Source: Peribacillus frigoritolerans (GTDB lineage: Bacteria; Bacillota; Bacilli; Bacillales; DSM-1321). Taken from it: a stretch of DNA of 64,000 nt. The position numbers and the translations under genes are program-made. The notes beneath the pieces were generated by a model that saw only the letters and a program-made list of their open reading frames with translations, was not told where the DNA came from and ran no database searches. Location: NCBI RefSeq assembly GCF_040250305.1, contig NZ_CP158190.1, forward strand, positions 1,768,001 to 1,832,000, given 5' to 3'. Below, one piece after another: positions 46,306-57,094 of the stretch; position 1 is the stretch's first letter; every line of letters starts with the position of its first letter.

Positions 46306-46389
46306 TTCGAGATTACAGAATGTTCGAACTGTACTTAGCCAATAAGAGCAAAACAACAGATTGACTATTCCGGTTTATTAGGAGGCAAC

Positions 46390-47028
46390 ATGACAGCATT
46401 TTTTATATTTCTGTTGTTTGTATTAAACATATTCACCATTTTCGCCATCATCGTTTTATATCTTCGGCAAAATCGTTTAAGTAAGTTGGAAAAAGACCAA
46501 AAAGCCATCATTGGAGAAATGGAGCAACTTTTGTCTGGTTATTTAATGGAGATGAAAGAGGATAACGAGGCATTGGTAAAGGCATTCACCAATTCGGTGG
46601 CAATGGATCACGAGCATGGTCAAAAAGGACAAGTACATGGCTCGATCAAAGAAACAAAGGAAGATAAAGAAGAAAAACAAGAGCAAAACACGCTGCTAGA
46701 GTATAAAGAGGGAAGCCGCGCAGCTGCTAAAAAGCAAGCGATCAATGCCTATAAAATTATGCCTGAAGAAAATGAGACCAATGCTTTACCAGTAAAAGTC
46801 AAGGACAAATTGGAGCTGTCACCGGCAGCTGCTTCCCCCAAAAAAGAGGTGAAGCCGGCTGGCATGGAATTTTCGGACATGCTGCAGGCTTCGTTAAATG
46901 AACGATCATTAAATGAAAAAGTGGATTTGTTAGCGGATCAAGGACATTCAGTAGAGGAAATCGCCAAAAAGTTAGGTCGCGGTCAAACCGAGATTGAGCT
47001 ATTACTAAAGTTTCGCATGAATAGATAA
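46390..47028 (+). CDS. swrB: Swarming motility protein SwrB (YlxL)
   Basis: SwrB promotes basal-body maturation and activation of the flagellar export apparatus in B. subtilis. It has 212 residues. There is one N-terminal membrane helix (about 3-25, FFIFLLFVLNIFTIFAIIVL). A charged coiled-coil and low-complexity middle follow. The conserved C-terminal helix-turn-helix-like segment is LADQGHSVEEIAKKLGRGQT, EIELLLKFRMNR. The position after sigD agrees with SwrB. It is the last gene of the fla/che operon. Confidence 0.92.
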   Translation: MTAFFIFLLFVLNIFTIFAIIVLYLRQNRLSKLEKDQKAIIGEMEQLLSGYLMEMKEDNEALVKAFTNSVAMDHEHGQKGQVHGSIKETKEDKEEKQEQNTLLEYKEGSRAAAKKQAINAYKIMPEENETNALPVKVKDKLELSPAAASPKKEVKPAGMEFSDMLQASLNERSLNEKVDLLADQGHSVEEIAKKLGRGQTEIELLLKFRMNR

Positions 47029-47037
47029 AGTTATCTC

Positions 47038-47066
47038 TTGATTGTGCAGAGCCATTATGATATATT
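47038..47066 (+). promoter_or_regulatory. Sigma-A promoter of rpsB (extended -10)
   Basis: TTGATT (47038-47043), a 17-bp spacer and TATATT (47061-47066), preceded by TGA, form an extended -10 promoter. The transcript would have a leader of about 110 nt before rpsB. Confidence 0.7.
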
Positions 47067-47182
47067 ATGAAATGGTGTTAATACACACGCCCCGTGATTC
47101 TTGCAGATGGTGCTGTTATGACAGTTTCTGTATGAAAATGATCGGTGCGGAGGAAAAACAAAACCATTTAGGAGGAACTAAA

Positions 47183-47896
47183 ATGTCAGTCATTTCTATG
47201 AAACAATTGCTTGAAGCTGGTGTGCATTTCGGACACCAAACACGTCGCTGGAACCCAAAAATGAAGAAATATATCTTCACTGAGCGTAACGGCATCTACA
47301 TCATCGACCTTCAAAAAACAGTTAAAAAGGTTGAAGAAGCTTATAACTTCGTGAAAGAACTAGCTGCTAACGGTGGTACTGTTCTTTTCGTCGGAACTAA
47401 AAAACAAGCTCAAGAATCTGTTAAAGAAGAAGCTATCCGTTCTGGTATGTACTATGTAAACCAACGTTGGTTAGGTGGAACTTTAACAAACTTTGAAACA
47501 ATCCAAAAACGTATCACTCGTCTTAAAGATATCGAAAAAATGGAAGAAAACGGAACTTTCGAAGTACTTCCTAAAAAAGAAGTTATCCAACTTAAAAAAG
47601 AATGGGATCGCTTAGAGAAATTCTTAGGCGGTATTAAAGATATGAAGACTCTTCCAGATGCGATCTTCGTTATCGACCCTCGCAAAGAGCGTATTGCTGT
47701 TGCGGAAGCACACAAATTACACATTCCACTTGTTGGTATCGTTGATACAAACTGTGATCCGGATGAAATCGATGTAGTTATTCCTGCGAATGACGATGCA
47801 ATCCGTGCTGTTAAATTATTAACAGGTAAAATGGCAGATGCTATCTTAGAAGCTAAACAAGGCGAAGAAACAGCAACTGAAACAACTACTGCTTAA
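47183..47896 (+). CDS. rpsB: 30S ribosomal protein S2
   Basis: S2 joins the small subunit late and supports initiation. The ATG at 47183 (AGGAGG at 47170-47175) gives 237 residues starting [20 protein letters not shown]. The longer frame from 47042 covers the promoter and leader and is not coding. Blocks include [52 protein letters not shown] and [20 protein letters not shown]. Codon choice is strongly biased, as for an abundant protein. A terminator separates it from tsf. Confidence 0.98.
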   Translation: MSVISMKQLLEAGVHFGHQTRRWNPKMKKYIFTERNGIYIIDLQKTVKKVEEAYNFVKELAANGGTVLFVGTKKQAQESVKEEAIRSGMYYVNQRWLGGTLTNFETIQKRITRLKDIEKMEENGTFEVLPKKEVIQLKKEWDRLEKFLGGIKDMKTLPDAIFVIDPRKERIAVAEAHKLHIPLVGIVDTNCDPDEIDVVIPANDDAIRAVKLLTGKMADAILEAKQGEETATETTTA

Positions 47897-47925
47897 TAAG
47901 TAAAAAAGGTTGCTTATTCAGTAAG

Positions 47926-47970
47926 AAAAAAGGTGATAAGAGGATAATGCCTTTTATCCCTTTTTTTTGC
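47926..47970 (+). terminator. Rho-independent terminator after rpsB
   Basis: AAAAAAGG-t-GATAAGAGG pairs with CCTTTTATC-c-CCTTTTTTTT around a 6-nt loop, with the U-tract in the 3' arm. Confidence 0.82.
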
Positions 47971-48055
47971 ACTAAATAAGCATACATAAAATCACTGTAC
48001 GTAATGTCTTTTTAAAAAGGTATGGGCGATTTTTCAGGGATGAAAATGTTCCTTC

Positions 48056-48093
48056 ATATTGACTGGAAAAGTGGATGTTTTTTCAGTCAATAT
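48056..48093 (+). promoter_or_regulatory. 15-bp hairpin upstream of tsf
   Basis: ATATTGACTGGAAAA (48056-48070) pairs with TTTTTCAGTCAATAT (48079-48093) with one G-U pair and an 8-nt loop. It is not followed by a T-run. TTGGCA at 48135-48140 with an AT-rich -10 region may be the tsf promoter. The hairpin may be an operator or the end of an upstream RNA. Confidence 0.6.
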
Positions 48094-48192
48094 TGTCAAG
48101 TCTCGTTATTTTCTTTGATGATAACAAGTATTTTTTGGCAATAATGGGTAAAGATTGAATAAACTGCATTTAATTTGAGGAGGATATATATT

Positions 48193-49077
48193 ATGGCAAT
48201 CACTGCACAATTAGTTAAAGAATTGCGTGAAAAAACTGGTGCCGGTATGATGGACTGTAAAAAGGCACTTGTACAAACAGAAGGCGATATGGAAAAGGCA
48301 ATCGATTTCCTACGTGAAAAAGGAATTGCAAAAGCTGCTAATAAAGGCGACCGCATTGCTGCTGAAGGTCTAACTTCAATCGTTGTGGAAGGAAACCAAG
48401 CGGTTATCCTTGAAGTGAACTCAGAAACTGATTTCGTTGCTAAAAACGAAGGCTTCCAAACGCTTGTTAAAGAATTGGCTGGATTCCTTCTTGCTAACAA
48501 ACCTGAAAGCGTTGAAGCAGCTCTTGAGCAAACAATGGAAAATGGAGCAAAAGTAGCAGATCATATCAATGCTGCAGTTGCTAAAATCGGAGAAAAATTA
48601 ACTCTTCGCCGTTTCCAAGTCGTTTCTAAAACAGATAACGACGCATTTGGTGCGTACCTTCACATGGGTGGACGCATCAGCGTACTATCAGTTCTTGAAG
48701 GTACAACTGACGAAGAGGCAGCTAAAGGCGTTTCAATGCATATCGCTGCAATCAACCCTAAATATATCTCTCGCGACCAAGTAGATGCTAGCGAATTAGA
48801 ACGCGAACGCGAAGTTCTTACGCAACAAGCGCTTAATGAAGGCAAACCTGAAAAAATCGTTGCAAAAATGGTTGAAGGACGTATCAATAAATTCTACGAA
48901 GAAATCTGTGTTAACGAACAAGCTTTCGTTAAGAACCCAGATCAAAAAGTGGGACAATTCGTTGAATCAAAAGGCGGAAAAATCCTATCATTCGTTCGTT
49001 ATGAAGTAGGGGAAGGTCTTGAAAAACGTCAAGAAAACTTTGCTGAAGAAGTAATGAACCAAGTTAAAAAAGACTAA
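48193..49077 (+). CDS. tsf: Translation elongation factor Ts
   Basis: EF-Ts exchanges GDP for GTP on EF-Tu. The ATG at 48193, with GAGGAGG at 48177-48183, gives 294 residues. The N-terminus is [20 protein letters not shown], then [20 protein letters not shown]. The nucleotide-exchange core has [15 protein letters not shown], which inserts into EF-Tu. The C-terminal dimerisation module ends [20 protein letters not shown]. Codon bias is strong. It has its own terminator and so is separable from rpsB. Confidence 0.98.
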   Translation: MAITAQLVKELREKTGAGMMDCKKALVQTEGDMEKAIDFLREKGIAKAANKGDRIAAEGLTSIVVEGNQAVILEVNSETDFVAKNEGFQTLVKELAGFLLANKPESVEAALEQTMENGAKVADHINAAVAKIGEKLTLRRFQVVSKTDNDAFGAYLHMGGRISVLSVLEGTTDEEAAKGVSMHIAAINPKYISRDQVDASELEREREVLTQQALNEGKPEKIVAKMVEGRINKFYEEICVNEQAFVKNPDQKVGQFVESKGGKILSFVRYEVGEGLEKRQENFAEEVMNQVKKD

Positions 49078-49093
49078 TTGTCAGATAATTAAT

Positions 49094-49126
49094 AATAGGG
49101 AACACTCTGGTGTTCCCTATTTTTTG
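49094..49126 (+). terminator. Rho-independent terminator after tsf
   Basis: AATAGGGAACAC-tctg-GTGTTCCCTATT is a perfect 12-bp stem followed by TTTT. Confidence 0.95.
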
Positions 49127-49202
49127 AAATGTCATGAATTTTTGGTAGAATTGCAAGAAAGCATGATGAACGAATGAAAAGATTACATAGTTGGAGGTTC
49201 TC

Positions 49203-49925
49203 ATGAGTAACGCTAAATATAAACGTGTCGTTTTAAAACTAAGTGGCGAAGCATTAGCCGGTGAAGAAGGATTTGGAATTAACCCTGCAGTAATTAAATC
49301 TATTGCTGAACAAGTCAAGGAAGTGGCTGAGCTTGATGTGGAAGTGGCTGTTGTTGTCGGCGGCGGAAACATTTGGCGCGGGAAAATAGGCAGTGAAATG
49401 GGCATGGATCGTGCTAATGCCGATTATATGGGTATGCTGGCTACAGTCATGAACTCATTGGCATTACAAGACAGCCTTGATCAGCTTGGAATTGAAACGC
49501 GCGTGCAAACTTCCATTGAGATGAGGCAAGTCGCTGAGCCATACATTAGACGCCGTGCTATCAGGCATCTAGAGAAAAAGAGAGTGGTGATTTTTGCAGC
49601 TGGTACAGGTAATCCATACTTCTCAACGGATACCACTGCCGCCCTGCGTGCTGCTGAAATTGAAGCTGATGTCATCTTGATGGCGAAGAATAATGTGGAT
49701 GGCGTATACAATGCAGATCCGGTTAAGGACAAAAATGCAGTGAAGTATGATAAACTTTCCTACCTTGATGTGATTAAAGAAGGGTTAGAAGTAATGGATT
49801 CAACTGCGTCCTCACTATGCATGGACAATGATATTCCATTGATCGTCTTCTCGATCATGGAAAAAGGTAATATTAAACGGGCCGTATTAGGCGAAACGCT
49901 TGGTACTATTGTAAGGGGGAAATAA
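49203..49925 (+). CDS. pyrH: UMP kinase PyrH
   Basis: PyrH phosphorylates UMP to UDP for RNA, cell-wall and lipid precursor synthesis. The ATG at 49203, with TTGGAGG at 49191-49197, gives 240 residues. It belongs to the amino-acid-kinase fold. Motifs are [73 protein letters not shown] and [20 protein letters not shown]. frr begins 3 bp after the stop. Confidence 0.98.
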   Translation: MSNAKYKRVVLKLSGEALAGEEGFGINPAVIKSIAEQVKEVAELDVEVAVVVGGGNIWRGKIGSEMGMDRANADYMGMLATVMNSLALQDSLDQLGIETRVQTSIEMRQVAEPYIRRRAIRHLEKKRVVIFAAGTGNPYFSTDTTAALRAAEIEADVILMAKNNVDGVYNADPVKDKNAVKYDKLSYLDVIKEGLEVMDSTASSLCMDNDIPLIVFSIMEKGNIKRAVLGETLGTIVRGK

Positions 49926-49928
49926 AAG

Positions 49929-50486
49929 ATGCCGAAACAAGTTATTTCGAATGCGAAAACGAAAATGGAAAAAGCCATTGGAGCGTACACACGTGAATTA
50001 GCAAGCATCCGTGCCGGAAGGGCAAATGCCTCATTGCTGGATAGAATCTCGATCGATTATTATGGATCGCCGACACCAGTCAATCAGGTGGCAGGCATTT
50101 CCGTCCCGGAAGCTAGACTATTAGTCATTCAACCATATGATAAAACGGTTTTGGGTGAAATCGAAAAAGCGATTTTGAAATCAGACTTAGGATTAAATCC
50201 TTCTAATGATGGATCGGTCATCAGGATAGCCATCCCAGCCTTAACGGAAGAGCGAAGAAAAGAGCTTGTGAAAGTCGTTAAAAAAGAAGCGGAAGAAGCG
50301 AAAATTGCTGTCCGTAATGTGCGTCGCGATGCTAATGATGATTTGAAAAAGCTTGAAAAAAGTGGTGAAATCACTGAAGATGATTTACGTGGCTATGCAG
50401 ATGACATCCAAAAGATGACAGATGGCAATATCACGAAAATCGATGAAATTACAAAAGACAAAGAAAAAGAAATTATGGAAGTATAA
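49929..50486 (+). CDS. frr: Ribosome recycling factor
   Basis: RRF with EF-G splits the post-termination ribosome. It has 185 residues. The three-helix bundle has [60 protein letters not shown] and [20 protein letters not shown]. The ATG at 49929 follows AGGGGGA. A gap of almost 400 bp separates it from uppS. Confidence 0.98.
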   Translation: MPKQVISNAKTKMEKAIGAYTRELASIRAGRANASLLDRISIDYYGSPTPVNQVAGISVPEARLLVIQPYDKTVLGEIEKAILKSDLGLNPSNDGSVIRIAIPALTEERRKELVKVVKKEAEEAKIAVRNVRRDANDDLKKLEKSGEITEDDLRGYADDIQKMTDGNITKIDEITKDKEKEIMEV

Positions 50487-50885
50487 TTCCCACTGAAGAA
50501 TTGATTAAATAAAGAGGGCCGAATCCATACTGGGTCATGTCTTGGTTCTAACATATAGGTGTGCTTAAAAGAGAAAACTGTTATAATAAGGTTTCTCCGA
50601 TAATGATTACTCCTTGAGTTAGTATGTTGCATGCAAACGTTGGAGGTGGTCCTTTTTTTGCATTTTTCATGGTAATCATAACCGGTTTTAGAAAAAAAGA
50701 AGTAATGATTTCTCCCTTTCTAGCTTCTAATAAAGAAATAATTTTCATATTAATAATATGAGAACCAGTTTTTTTTTGATATTATAATATAGATTCTTTT
50801 TAAGCGGCAGAAAGCTTGATATACATAGTGCACGAAAACTTTGCCTTTGTAGAGAGATAAGTACAACCTGATGGGGGACTAACAT
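50487..50885 (+). promoter_or_regulatory. Intergenic region frr-uppS with a possible small transcript
   Basis: An extended -10 (TGTTATAAT, 50579-50587) precedes about 65 nt that end in GGAGGTGGTCCTTTTTTT (50641-50658), a T-run after a weak hairpin. Further on, TATAAT at 50783-50788 may serve uppS. No reading frame with a ribosome-binding site was found. The gap holds no recognised RNA family. Confidence 0.4.
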
Positions 50886-51659
50886 ATGTATTCACTTTGG
50901 AAGCGTTTCGTTAAAAAAGATGCTTCTTCCGATGTAACAAATAGGATTCAGCATATTAAACAGTTTGATGTTCCTCGGCATATCGCCATCATTATGGATG
51001 GGAACGGCCGTTGGGCCAAAAAGCGTGCATTGCCACGTGTGGCGGGTCATCATGAAGGAATGAAAACGGTTCGTAGAATTACGAAAGTTGCCAATAAATT
51101 AGGGGTCAAAACTTTGACAGTCTATGCGTTTTCCACTGAAAATTGGAAACGTCCGAAAAGTGAAGTCGACTTTTTGATGAAGCTTCCCCAGGAATTTCTG
51201 GGGACATTTTTACCAGAGCTCATTTCAGAAAATGTAAGAGTTGAAACGATAGGGGACTTGTCACTCATTCCATCACATACTCAAAGTGCCGTTAAACGGG
51301 CAATGGAAGACACGAAAGACAATGATGGGATGATTCTGAATTTTGCCCTGAACTATGGAAGCCGTGGGGAGATTGTATCTGCAGTGAATAGCATCATTCA
51401 AGATGCTAAGAATGGTATAATAAAGGAAAATGTAACTGAGGAAATGCTATCCAGTTACCTGATGACCAAACATTTGTCGGATCCGGATTTACTGATCCGT
51501 ACAAGCGGTGAAATCCGTTTAAGTAATTTCATGCTTTGGCAGTCGGCTTATACTGAGCTGTGGTTTACTGAGGTGCTATGGCCGGATTTTAGTGAAGAGC
51601 ATTTATTGCAGGCAGTTGAGGAGTATCAAAAACGTTCACGAAGATTCGGTGGCGTTTAA
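50886..51659 (+). CDS. uppS: Undecaprenyl diphosphate synthase (isoprenyl transferase)
   Basis: UppS condenses isopentenyl diphosphate units into the C55 carrier lipid for peptidoglycan and teichoic acid. It has 257 residues. Catalytic and binding blocks are HIAIIMDGNGRWAKKRALPR (Asp and HGR-type Arg), GHHEGMKTVRRI, LTVYAFSTENWKRPKSEVDF and the C-terminal SDPDLLIRTSGEIRLSNFML. GGGGGA lies before the ATG. cdsA follows 25 bp later, so uppS-cdsA-dxr-rseP form one run. Confidence 0.98.
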   Translation: MYSLWKRFVKKDASSDVTNRIQHIKQFDVPRHIAIIMDGNGRWAKKRALPRVAGHHEGMKTVRRITKVANKLGVKTLTVYAFSTENWKRPKSEVDFLMKLPQEFLGTFLPELISENVRVETIGDLSLIPSHTQSAVKRAMEDTKDNDGMILNFALNYGSRGEIVSAVNSIIQDAKNGIIKENVTEEMLSSYLMTKHLSDPDLLIRTSGEIRLSNFMLWQSAYTELWFTEVLWPDFSEEHLLQAVEEYQKRSRRFGGV

Positions 51660-51684
51660 TGTAGAAGGCGAGGAAAATGGAATA

Positions 51685-52482
51685 ATGAAACAACGAATTA
51701 TTACGGCGGTCGTAGTTGCCGCTATCTTCATTCCACTAGTGATTTTAGGGGGCACTCCCTTTTTACTGACGGTATATCTGTTAGGGTCAATTGGTTTGTA
51801 TGAACTGATGAAAATGAAAAAGTTACGTGTACTGTCTTTTGAAGCAATTCTTTCCCACATATTATTGTGGGTGCTTTTATTGCCTAATGAGCATACCGCT
51901 TTTTTAGCAGAAATAAATTACGATAAAGTTCAAGTCTTCTTAATCGGAGTTTTGCTGCTGTTGCTTTATACAGTCGTTTCAAAAAACCGTTTTACTTTTG
52001 ATGACGCAGGCTTTCTAGTGATTTCGATCTTATACTTGGGGATAGGCTTCTATTACCTATTTGAAACACGTGACTCATTGGAGTTGGGGCTGATCTATAT
52101 CCTGCTTATCCTATTTACGATCTGGGCAACCGATTCCGGGGCTTACTTCATAGGTAAATCACTTGGTAAAAGAAAGCTATGGCCAGAAATAAGTCCAAAT
52201 AAGACGGTGGAAGGATTTATCGGCGGGTTATTTTCCGCGATGGTAGTGGGGGTACTATTTTACGCCTTCTCCAGCCTTGACTACACGTTATTACAATTAT
52301 TATTGATTTCATTAATCATTGGGGTATTCGGCCAATTGGGCGATCTCGTCCAATCGGCGTATAAACGACATTATGGCGTTAAGGATTCAGGGACGCTTCT
52401 CCCGGGACATGGTGGCATTTTGGACAGGCTTGATAGCGTGATATTCATTTTACCGATTTTGCATTTATTGCACGTTTTATAA
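51685..52482 (+). CDS. cdsA: Phosphatidate cytidylyltransferase
   Basis: CdsA makes CDP-diacylglycerol from phosphatidic acid and CTP, the entry to membrane phospholipids. The ATG at 51685 gives 265 residues beginning MKQRIITAVVVAAIFIPLVI, as in homologues. The 31-codon upstream extension overlaps uppS and is not used. There are about seven membrane helices. The C-terminal signature KDSGTLLPGHGGILDRLDS and the segment LWPEISPNKTVEGFIGG are diagnostic. The ribosome-binding site is weak (GAGGAAAA at 51670-51677), so coupling to uppS is likely. Confidence 0.97.
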   Translation: MKQRIITAVVVAAIFIPLVILGGTPFLLTVYLLGSIGLYELMKMKKLRVLSFEAILSHILLWVLLLPNEHTAFLAEINYDKVQVFLIGVLLLLLYTVVSKNRFTFDDAGFLVISILYLGIGFYYLFETRDSLELGLIYILLILFTIWATDSGAYFIGKSLGKRKLWPEISPNKTVEGFIGGLFSAMVVGVLFYAFSSLDYTLLQLLLISLIIGVFGQLGDLVQSAYKRHYGVKDSGTLLPGHGGILDRLDSVIFILPILHLLHVL

Positions 52483-52525
52483 TATAAATATACGCAAGTG
52501 TTATCTGAATTAGGAGATGAACAAT

Positions 52526-53686
52526 TTGAAAAATATCAGCCTTTTGGGCGCGACAGGATCGATTGGTCAACAAACAGCGGATGTAGTAAGGTCCCATCCA
52601 GATCAATTCAAGATCGTGGCGCTTTCTGCTGGAAAGAATATAGAATTGGTCAGGACTTATATAAAAGAGTTTGAACCGAAACTGGTTTCAGTCCAGACGG
52701 AAGAAGATTATCATGTTTTGAAAAGTGAATTCTCCAGCCGCAAAGATATCGAGTTCATGTATGGGGATGAGGGTTTGACTGCTGTTGCCGTTTATGGTCA
52801 AGCGACGATATTGGTCAATGCTGTAATCGGAAGCGTGGGTCTTTATCCTACACTTCAAGCAATAAAGGCTAAAAAGGATATTGCGATCGCCAACAAGGAG
52901 ACTTTGGTGACGGCAGGTCATTTGGTCATAAGTGAAGCAAAAAAAGCGGGGGTTAGATTGCTGCCGGTTGACAGTGAGCATTCCGCTATTTTTCAGGCAT
53001 TGCAAGGTGAAAAGGAAAAAAATATAGAACGACTTGTCATTACTGCTTCAGGAGGCAGTTTTAGAGATCGGACCAGGGAAGAATTGAAGGGTGTAACGGT
53101 GGAAGAGGCACTGAACCATCCGAACTGGTCAATGGGAGCTAAAATCACGATCGATTCGGCATCAATGATGAATAAAGGATTGGAAGTAATTGAGGCCCAC
53201 TGGCTATTCGATCTTCCCTACGATAAAATTGATGTATTGCTACATAAGGAGAGCATCATCCATTCCATGGTTGAGTTTCATGACTCCAGTGTGATAGCAC
53301 AACTGGGGACACCGGATATGCGGGTGCCGATACAATATGCACTTACTTATCCAGACCGCGTTCCGCTGGCAGGGCGCAAACGGCTTAACCTTGCTGAAGC
53401 AGGCAAGCTGCACTTTAGCGATATGGATTTCACCAGATATCCTTGTTTGCAATTCGCTTATAAAGCGGGTAAAATGGGCGGAACGATGACTACTGTGCTA
53501 AATGCCGCCAATGAAGCCGCAGTCTCTGCATTCTTATCTGGAAAGGTAACCTTCCTTGATATTGAAACATTGATTGAAAAAGCGCTGAATCAGCATTCCG
53601 TCATAGCCCTTCCAGATTTAGAAACGATTCAGGAAGTCGATCATATGACAAGGCAGTATATAGAATCTTTAGTGAAAGATAGGTGA
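52526..53686 (+). CDS. dxr: 1-deoxy-D-xylulose 5-phosphate reductoisomerase
   Basis: Dxr makes 2-C-methylerythritol 4-phosphate with NADPH in the MEP isoprenoid pathway that feeds UppS. The start is the TTG at 52526: GGAG (52513-52516) is 9 bases upstream and the protein then begins [19 protein letters not shown] as in B. subtilis. The ATG at 52517 touches the ribosome-binding site. It has 386 residues. The NADPH fold is followed by [47 protein letters not shown] and [20 protein letters not shown]. Confidence 0.97.
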   Translation: MKNISLLGATGSIGQQTADVVRSHPDQFKIVALSAGKNIELVRTYIKEFEPKLVSVQTEEDYHVLKSEFSSRKDIEFMYGDEGLTAVAVYGQATILVNAVIGSVGLYPTLQAIKAKKDIAIANKETLVTAGHLVISEAKKAGVRLLPVDSEHSAIFQALQGEKEKNIERLVITASGGSFRDRTREELKGVTVEEALNHPNWSMGAKITIDSASMMNKGLEVIEAHWLFDLPYDKIDVLLHKESIIHSMVEFHDSSVIAQLGTPDMRVPIQYALTYPDRVPLAGRKRLNLAEAGKLHFSDMDFTRYPCLQFAYKAGKMGGTMTTVLNAANEAAVSAFLSGKVTFLDIETLIEKALNQHSVIALPDLETIQEVDHMTRQYIESLVKDR

Positions 53687-53693
53687 CCGGAAC

Positions 53694-54962
53694 ATGCAGA
53701 CTTTAGAAACGATTATAGCGTTCATCATCATTTTTGGAGCTCTAGTATTTTTCCATGAGCTTGGGCACTTAGTGTTTGCAAAGCGAGCAGGAATTTTATG
53801 CCGTGAGTTCGCAATCGGTTTCGGGCCAAAAGTATTCACATATAAAAAGAAGGAAACCGTTTATACCATTCGATTGCTTCCTCTTGGCGGCTACGTGCGT
53901 ATGGCTGGTGAAGACGCAGAGAATATAGAATTGAAGCCCGGCTATCGAGTGGGATTAATGTTTGATAATGAAGAGAATGTTACAAAAATCATTTTGAACA
54001 ATAAAGATAAATATCCTGATATTCGTCTTGTGGAAGTTGAAGTGATCGACCTTGACCATAAACTGATCCTTACTGGATATGAAGAGGGAGAGGAAGAAAC
54101 ACTAAAAACGTTTGCCATTCATAAAGAAGCGGTGATCGTTGAAAATGGTGTAGAGAACCAGATTGCCCCTTTTGACCGGCAATTTGCCTCAAAGTCGCTT
54201 GGGCACCGTTTTCTAACGATTGTAGCTGGACCGGCAATGAATTTTGTTTTGGCTTTTGTCATTTTTGTGTTGATCGGCTTGTTTCAAGGAGTCGTGGTGG
54301 ATGAAGCGAAACTTGGTGAGTTGACACCGGATGGTTCGGCTGTAAATGCCGGTTTAAAATCGGGGGATGTCATTCAATCCATAGAAGGAACGGAAGTCTC
54401 CACTTGGGGAGATGTTCAGGAAAGCATTCAAAAGAACCCTGGGCAAGAGATCGAGTTCGTCGTTGACAGGGACGGGAAAACATTAGAAGTTCCGGTTGTT
54501 CCGCAAGAAGTGGAGAGGGAAGGGAAGAAAATCGGGATTATCGGTGTCTACCCTCCGGTTGAAAAAGCACCGATTAAAGCTATACAATACGGTTTTACAG
54601 AAACGTATTTTTGGACAAAACAAATCTTCATCATCCTTGGTGACCTCGTAACGGGTGGGTTTACGATCGACAGTTTATCTGGTCCTGTAGGAATATATAA
54701 ATCAACTGAGGAAGTGGCGAAACAAGGTTTATTCACGTTAATGAAATGGGCAGGGCTGCTCAGCATTAACCTGGGAATCATGAACCTGCTTCCACTACCG
54801 GCATTGGATGGAGGAAGGCTGTTATTCTTTGTGGTCGAATTTTTGAGAGGGAAACCGATCGATCGTCAAAAAGAAGGAATGGTCCACTTCATCGGCTTTG
54901 CTTTGCTGATGTTATTGATGATTGTCGTTACATGGAATGACATCCAGCGCTTCTTCCTGTAA
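53694..54962 (+). CDS. rseP: Site-2-type zinc metalloprotease RseP (RasP)
   Basis: RasP cuts within the membrane: it releases anti-sigma factors such as RsiW and clears FtsL and signal peptides. It has 422 residues. The zinc motif is HELGH (residues 21-25) in the first membrane helix. The third zinc ligand lies in LLPLPALDGGRLLFF near the C-terminal helices. A PDZ domain occupies about 205-285 (LTPDGSAVNAGLKSGDVIQS). The ATG at 53694 follows AGGTGA. It is the last gene before a terminator. Confidence 0.97.
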   Translation: MQTLETIIAFIIIFGALVFFHELGHLVFAKRAGILCREFAIGFGPKVFTYKKKETVYTIRLLPLGGYVRMAGEDAENIELKPGYRVGLMFDNEENVTKIILNNKDKYPDIRLVEVEVIDLDHKLILTGYEEGEEETLKTFAIHKEAVIVENGVENQIAPFDRQFASKSLGHRFLTIVAGPAMNFVLAFVIFVLIGLFQGVVVDEAKLGELTPDGSAVNAGLKSGDVIQSIEGTEVSTWGDVQESIQKNPGQEIEFVVDRDGKTLEVPVVPQEVEREGKKIGIIGVYPPVEKAPIKAIQYGFTETYFWTKQIFIILGDLVTGGFTIDSLSGPVGIYKSTEEVAKQGLFTLMKWAGLLSINLGIMNLLPLPALDGGRLLFFVVEFLRGKPIDRQKEGMVHFIGFALLMLLMIVVTWNDIQRFFL

Positions 54963-54987
54963 GATATGTTTGGATAATGCAAAACAG

Positions 54988-55018
54988 GCCAGCAGATTTA
55001 TCTGTTGGCCGTTTTCTT
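54988..55018 (+). terminator. Rho-independent terminator after rseP
   Basis: GGCCAGCAGA / TCTGTTGGCC (10 bp with one G-U, 4-nt loop) is followed by GTTTTCTT. Confidence 0.85.
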
Positions 55019-55062
55019 ATCTGAAGGATTTCCTAGTTTTTTAACCGTTTTGGGGAAATTGT

Positions 55063-55091
55063 TTGTTTTCTAGGGAAATCGTAAGTATAAT
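55063..55091 (+). promoter_or_regulatory. Sigma-A promoter of proS
   Basis: TTGTTT (55063-55068), a 17-bp spacer and a perfect TATAAT (55086-55091). The leader of about 130 nt has no obvious T-box sequence. Confidence 0.65.
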
Positions 55092-55216
55092 CGAGAATGA
55101 GTATATTAAATTAGCTTTTCTGAATAACGCGGAAAGTCTTTTTTGTATGAAATGACCGTATTAATGTTGCGGTATTAAATTTACCGTAGCTGTAAGTAAT
55201 TTAAAGGAAATATTGA

Positions 55217-56929
<1,713 letters not shown>

Positions 56930-56947
56930 TTTAAAAATAAGGGAACT

Positions 56948-56981
56948 AGGCATCATTCAATTGGATGATGCCTTTCCTTTT
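56948..56981 (+). terminator. Rho-independent terminator after proS
   Basis: AGGCATCAT / ATGATGCCT (9-bp perfect stem, 8-nt loop) is followed by TTCCTTTT. Confidence 0.87.
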
Positions 56982-57015
56982 CATGGATTTGGATACTAGT
57001 GAAACATTCATGATA

Positions 57016-57024
57016 TGTTATAAT
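57016..57024 (+). promoter_or_regulatory. Extended -10 promoter of polC
   Basis: TGTTATAAT is a perfect extended -10 about 70 bp before the polC ATG. A clear -35 is lacking. Confidence 0.55.
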
Positions 57025-57094
57025 AGCCTCTGATATCAAAACGAAAATGATAGTGAATAATATCTAAAGAGATAGTAGATAGGGGAGAGAGGGA

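Noticed and set aside
47042..47182. In-frame N-terminal extension of S2
   Set aside because: It covers the rpsB promoter and leader, and S2 begins at the Met behind AGGAGG.
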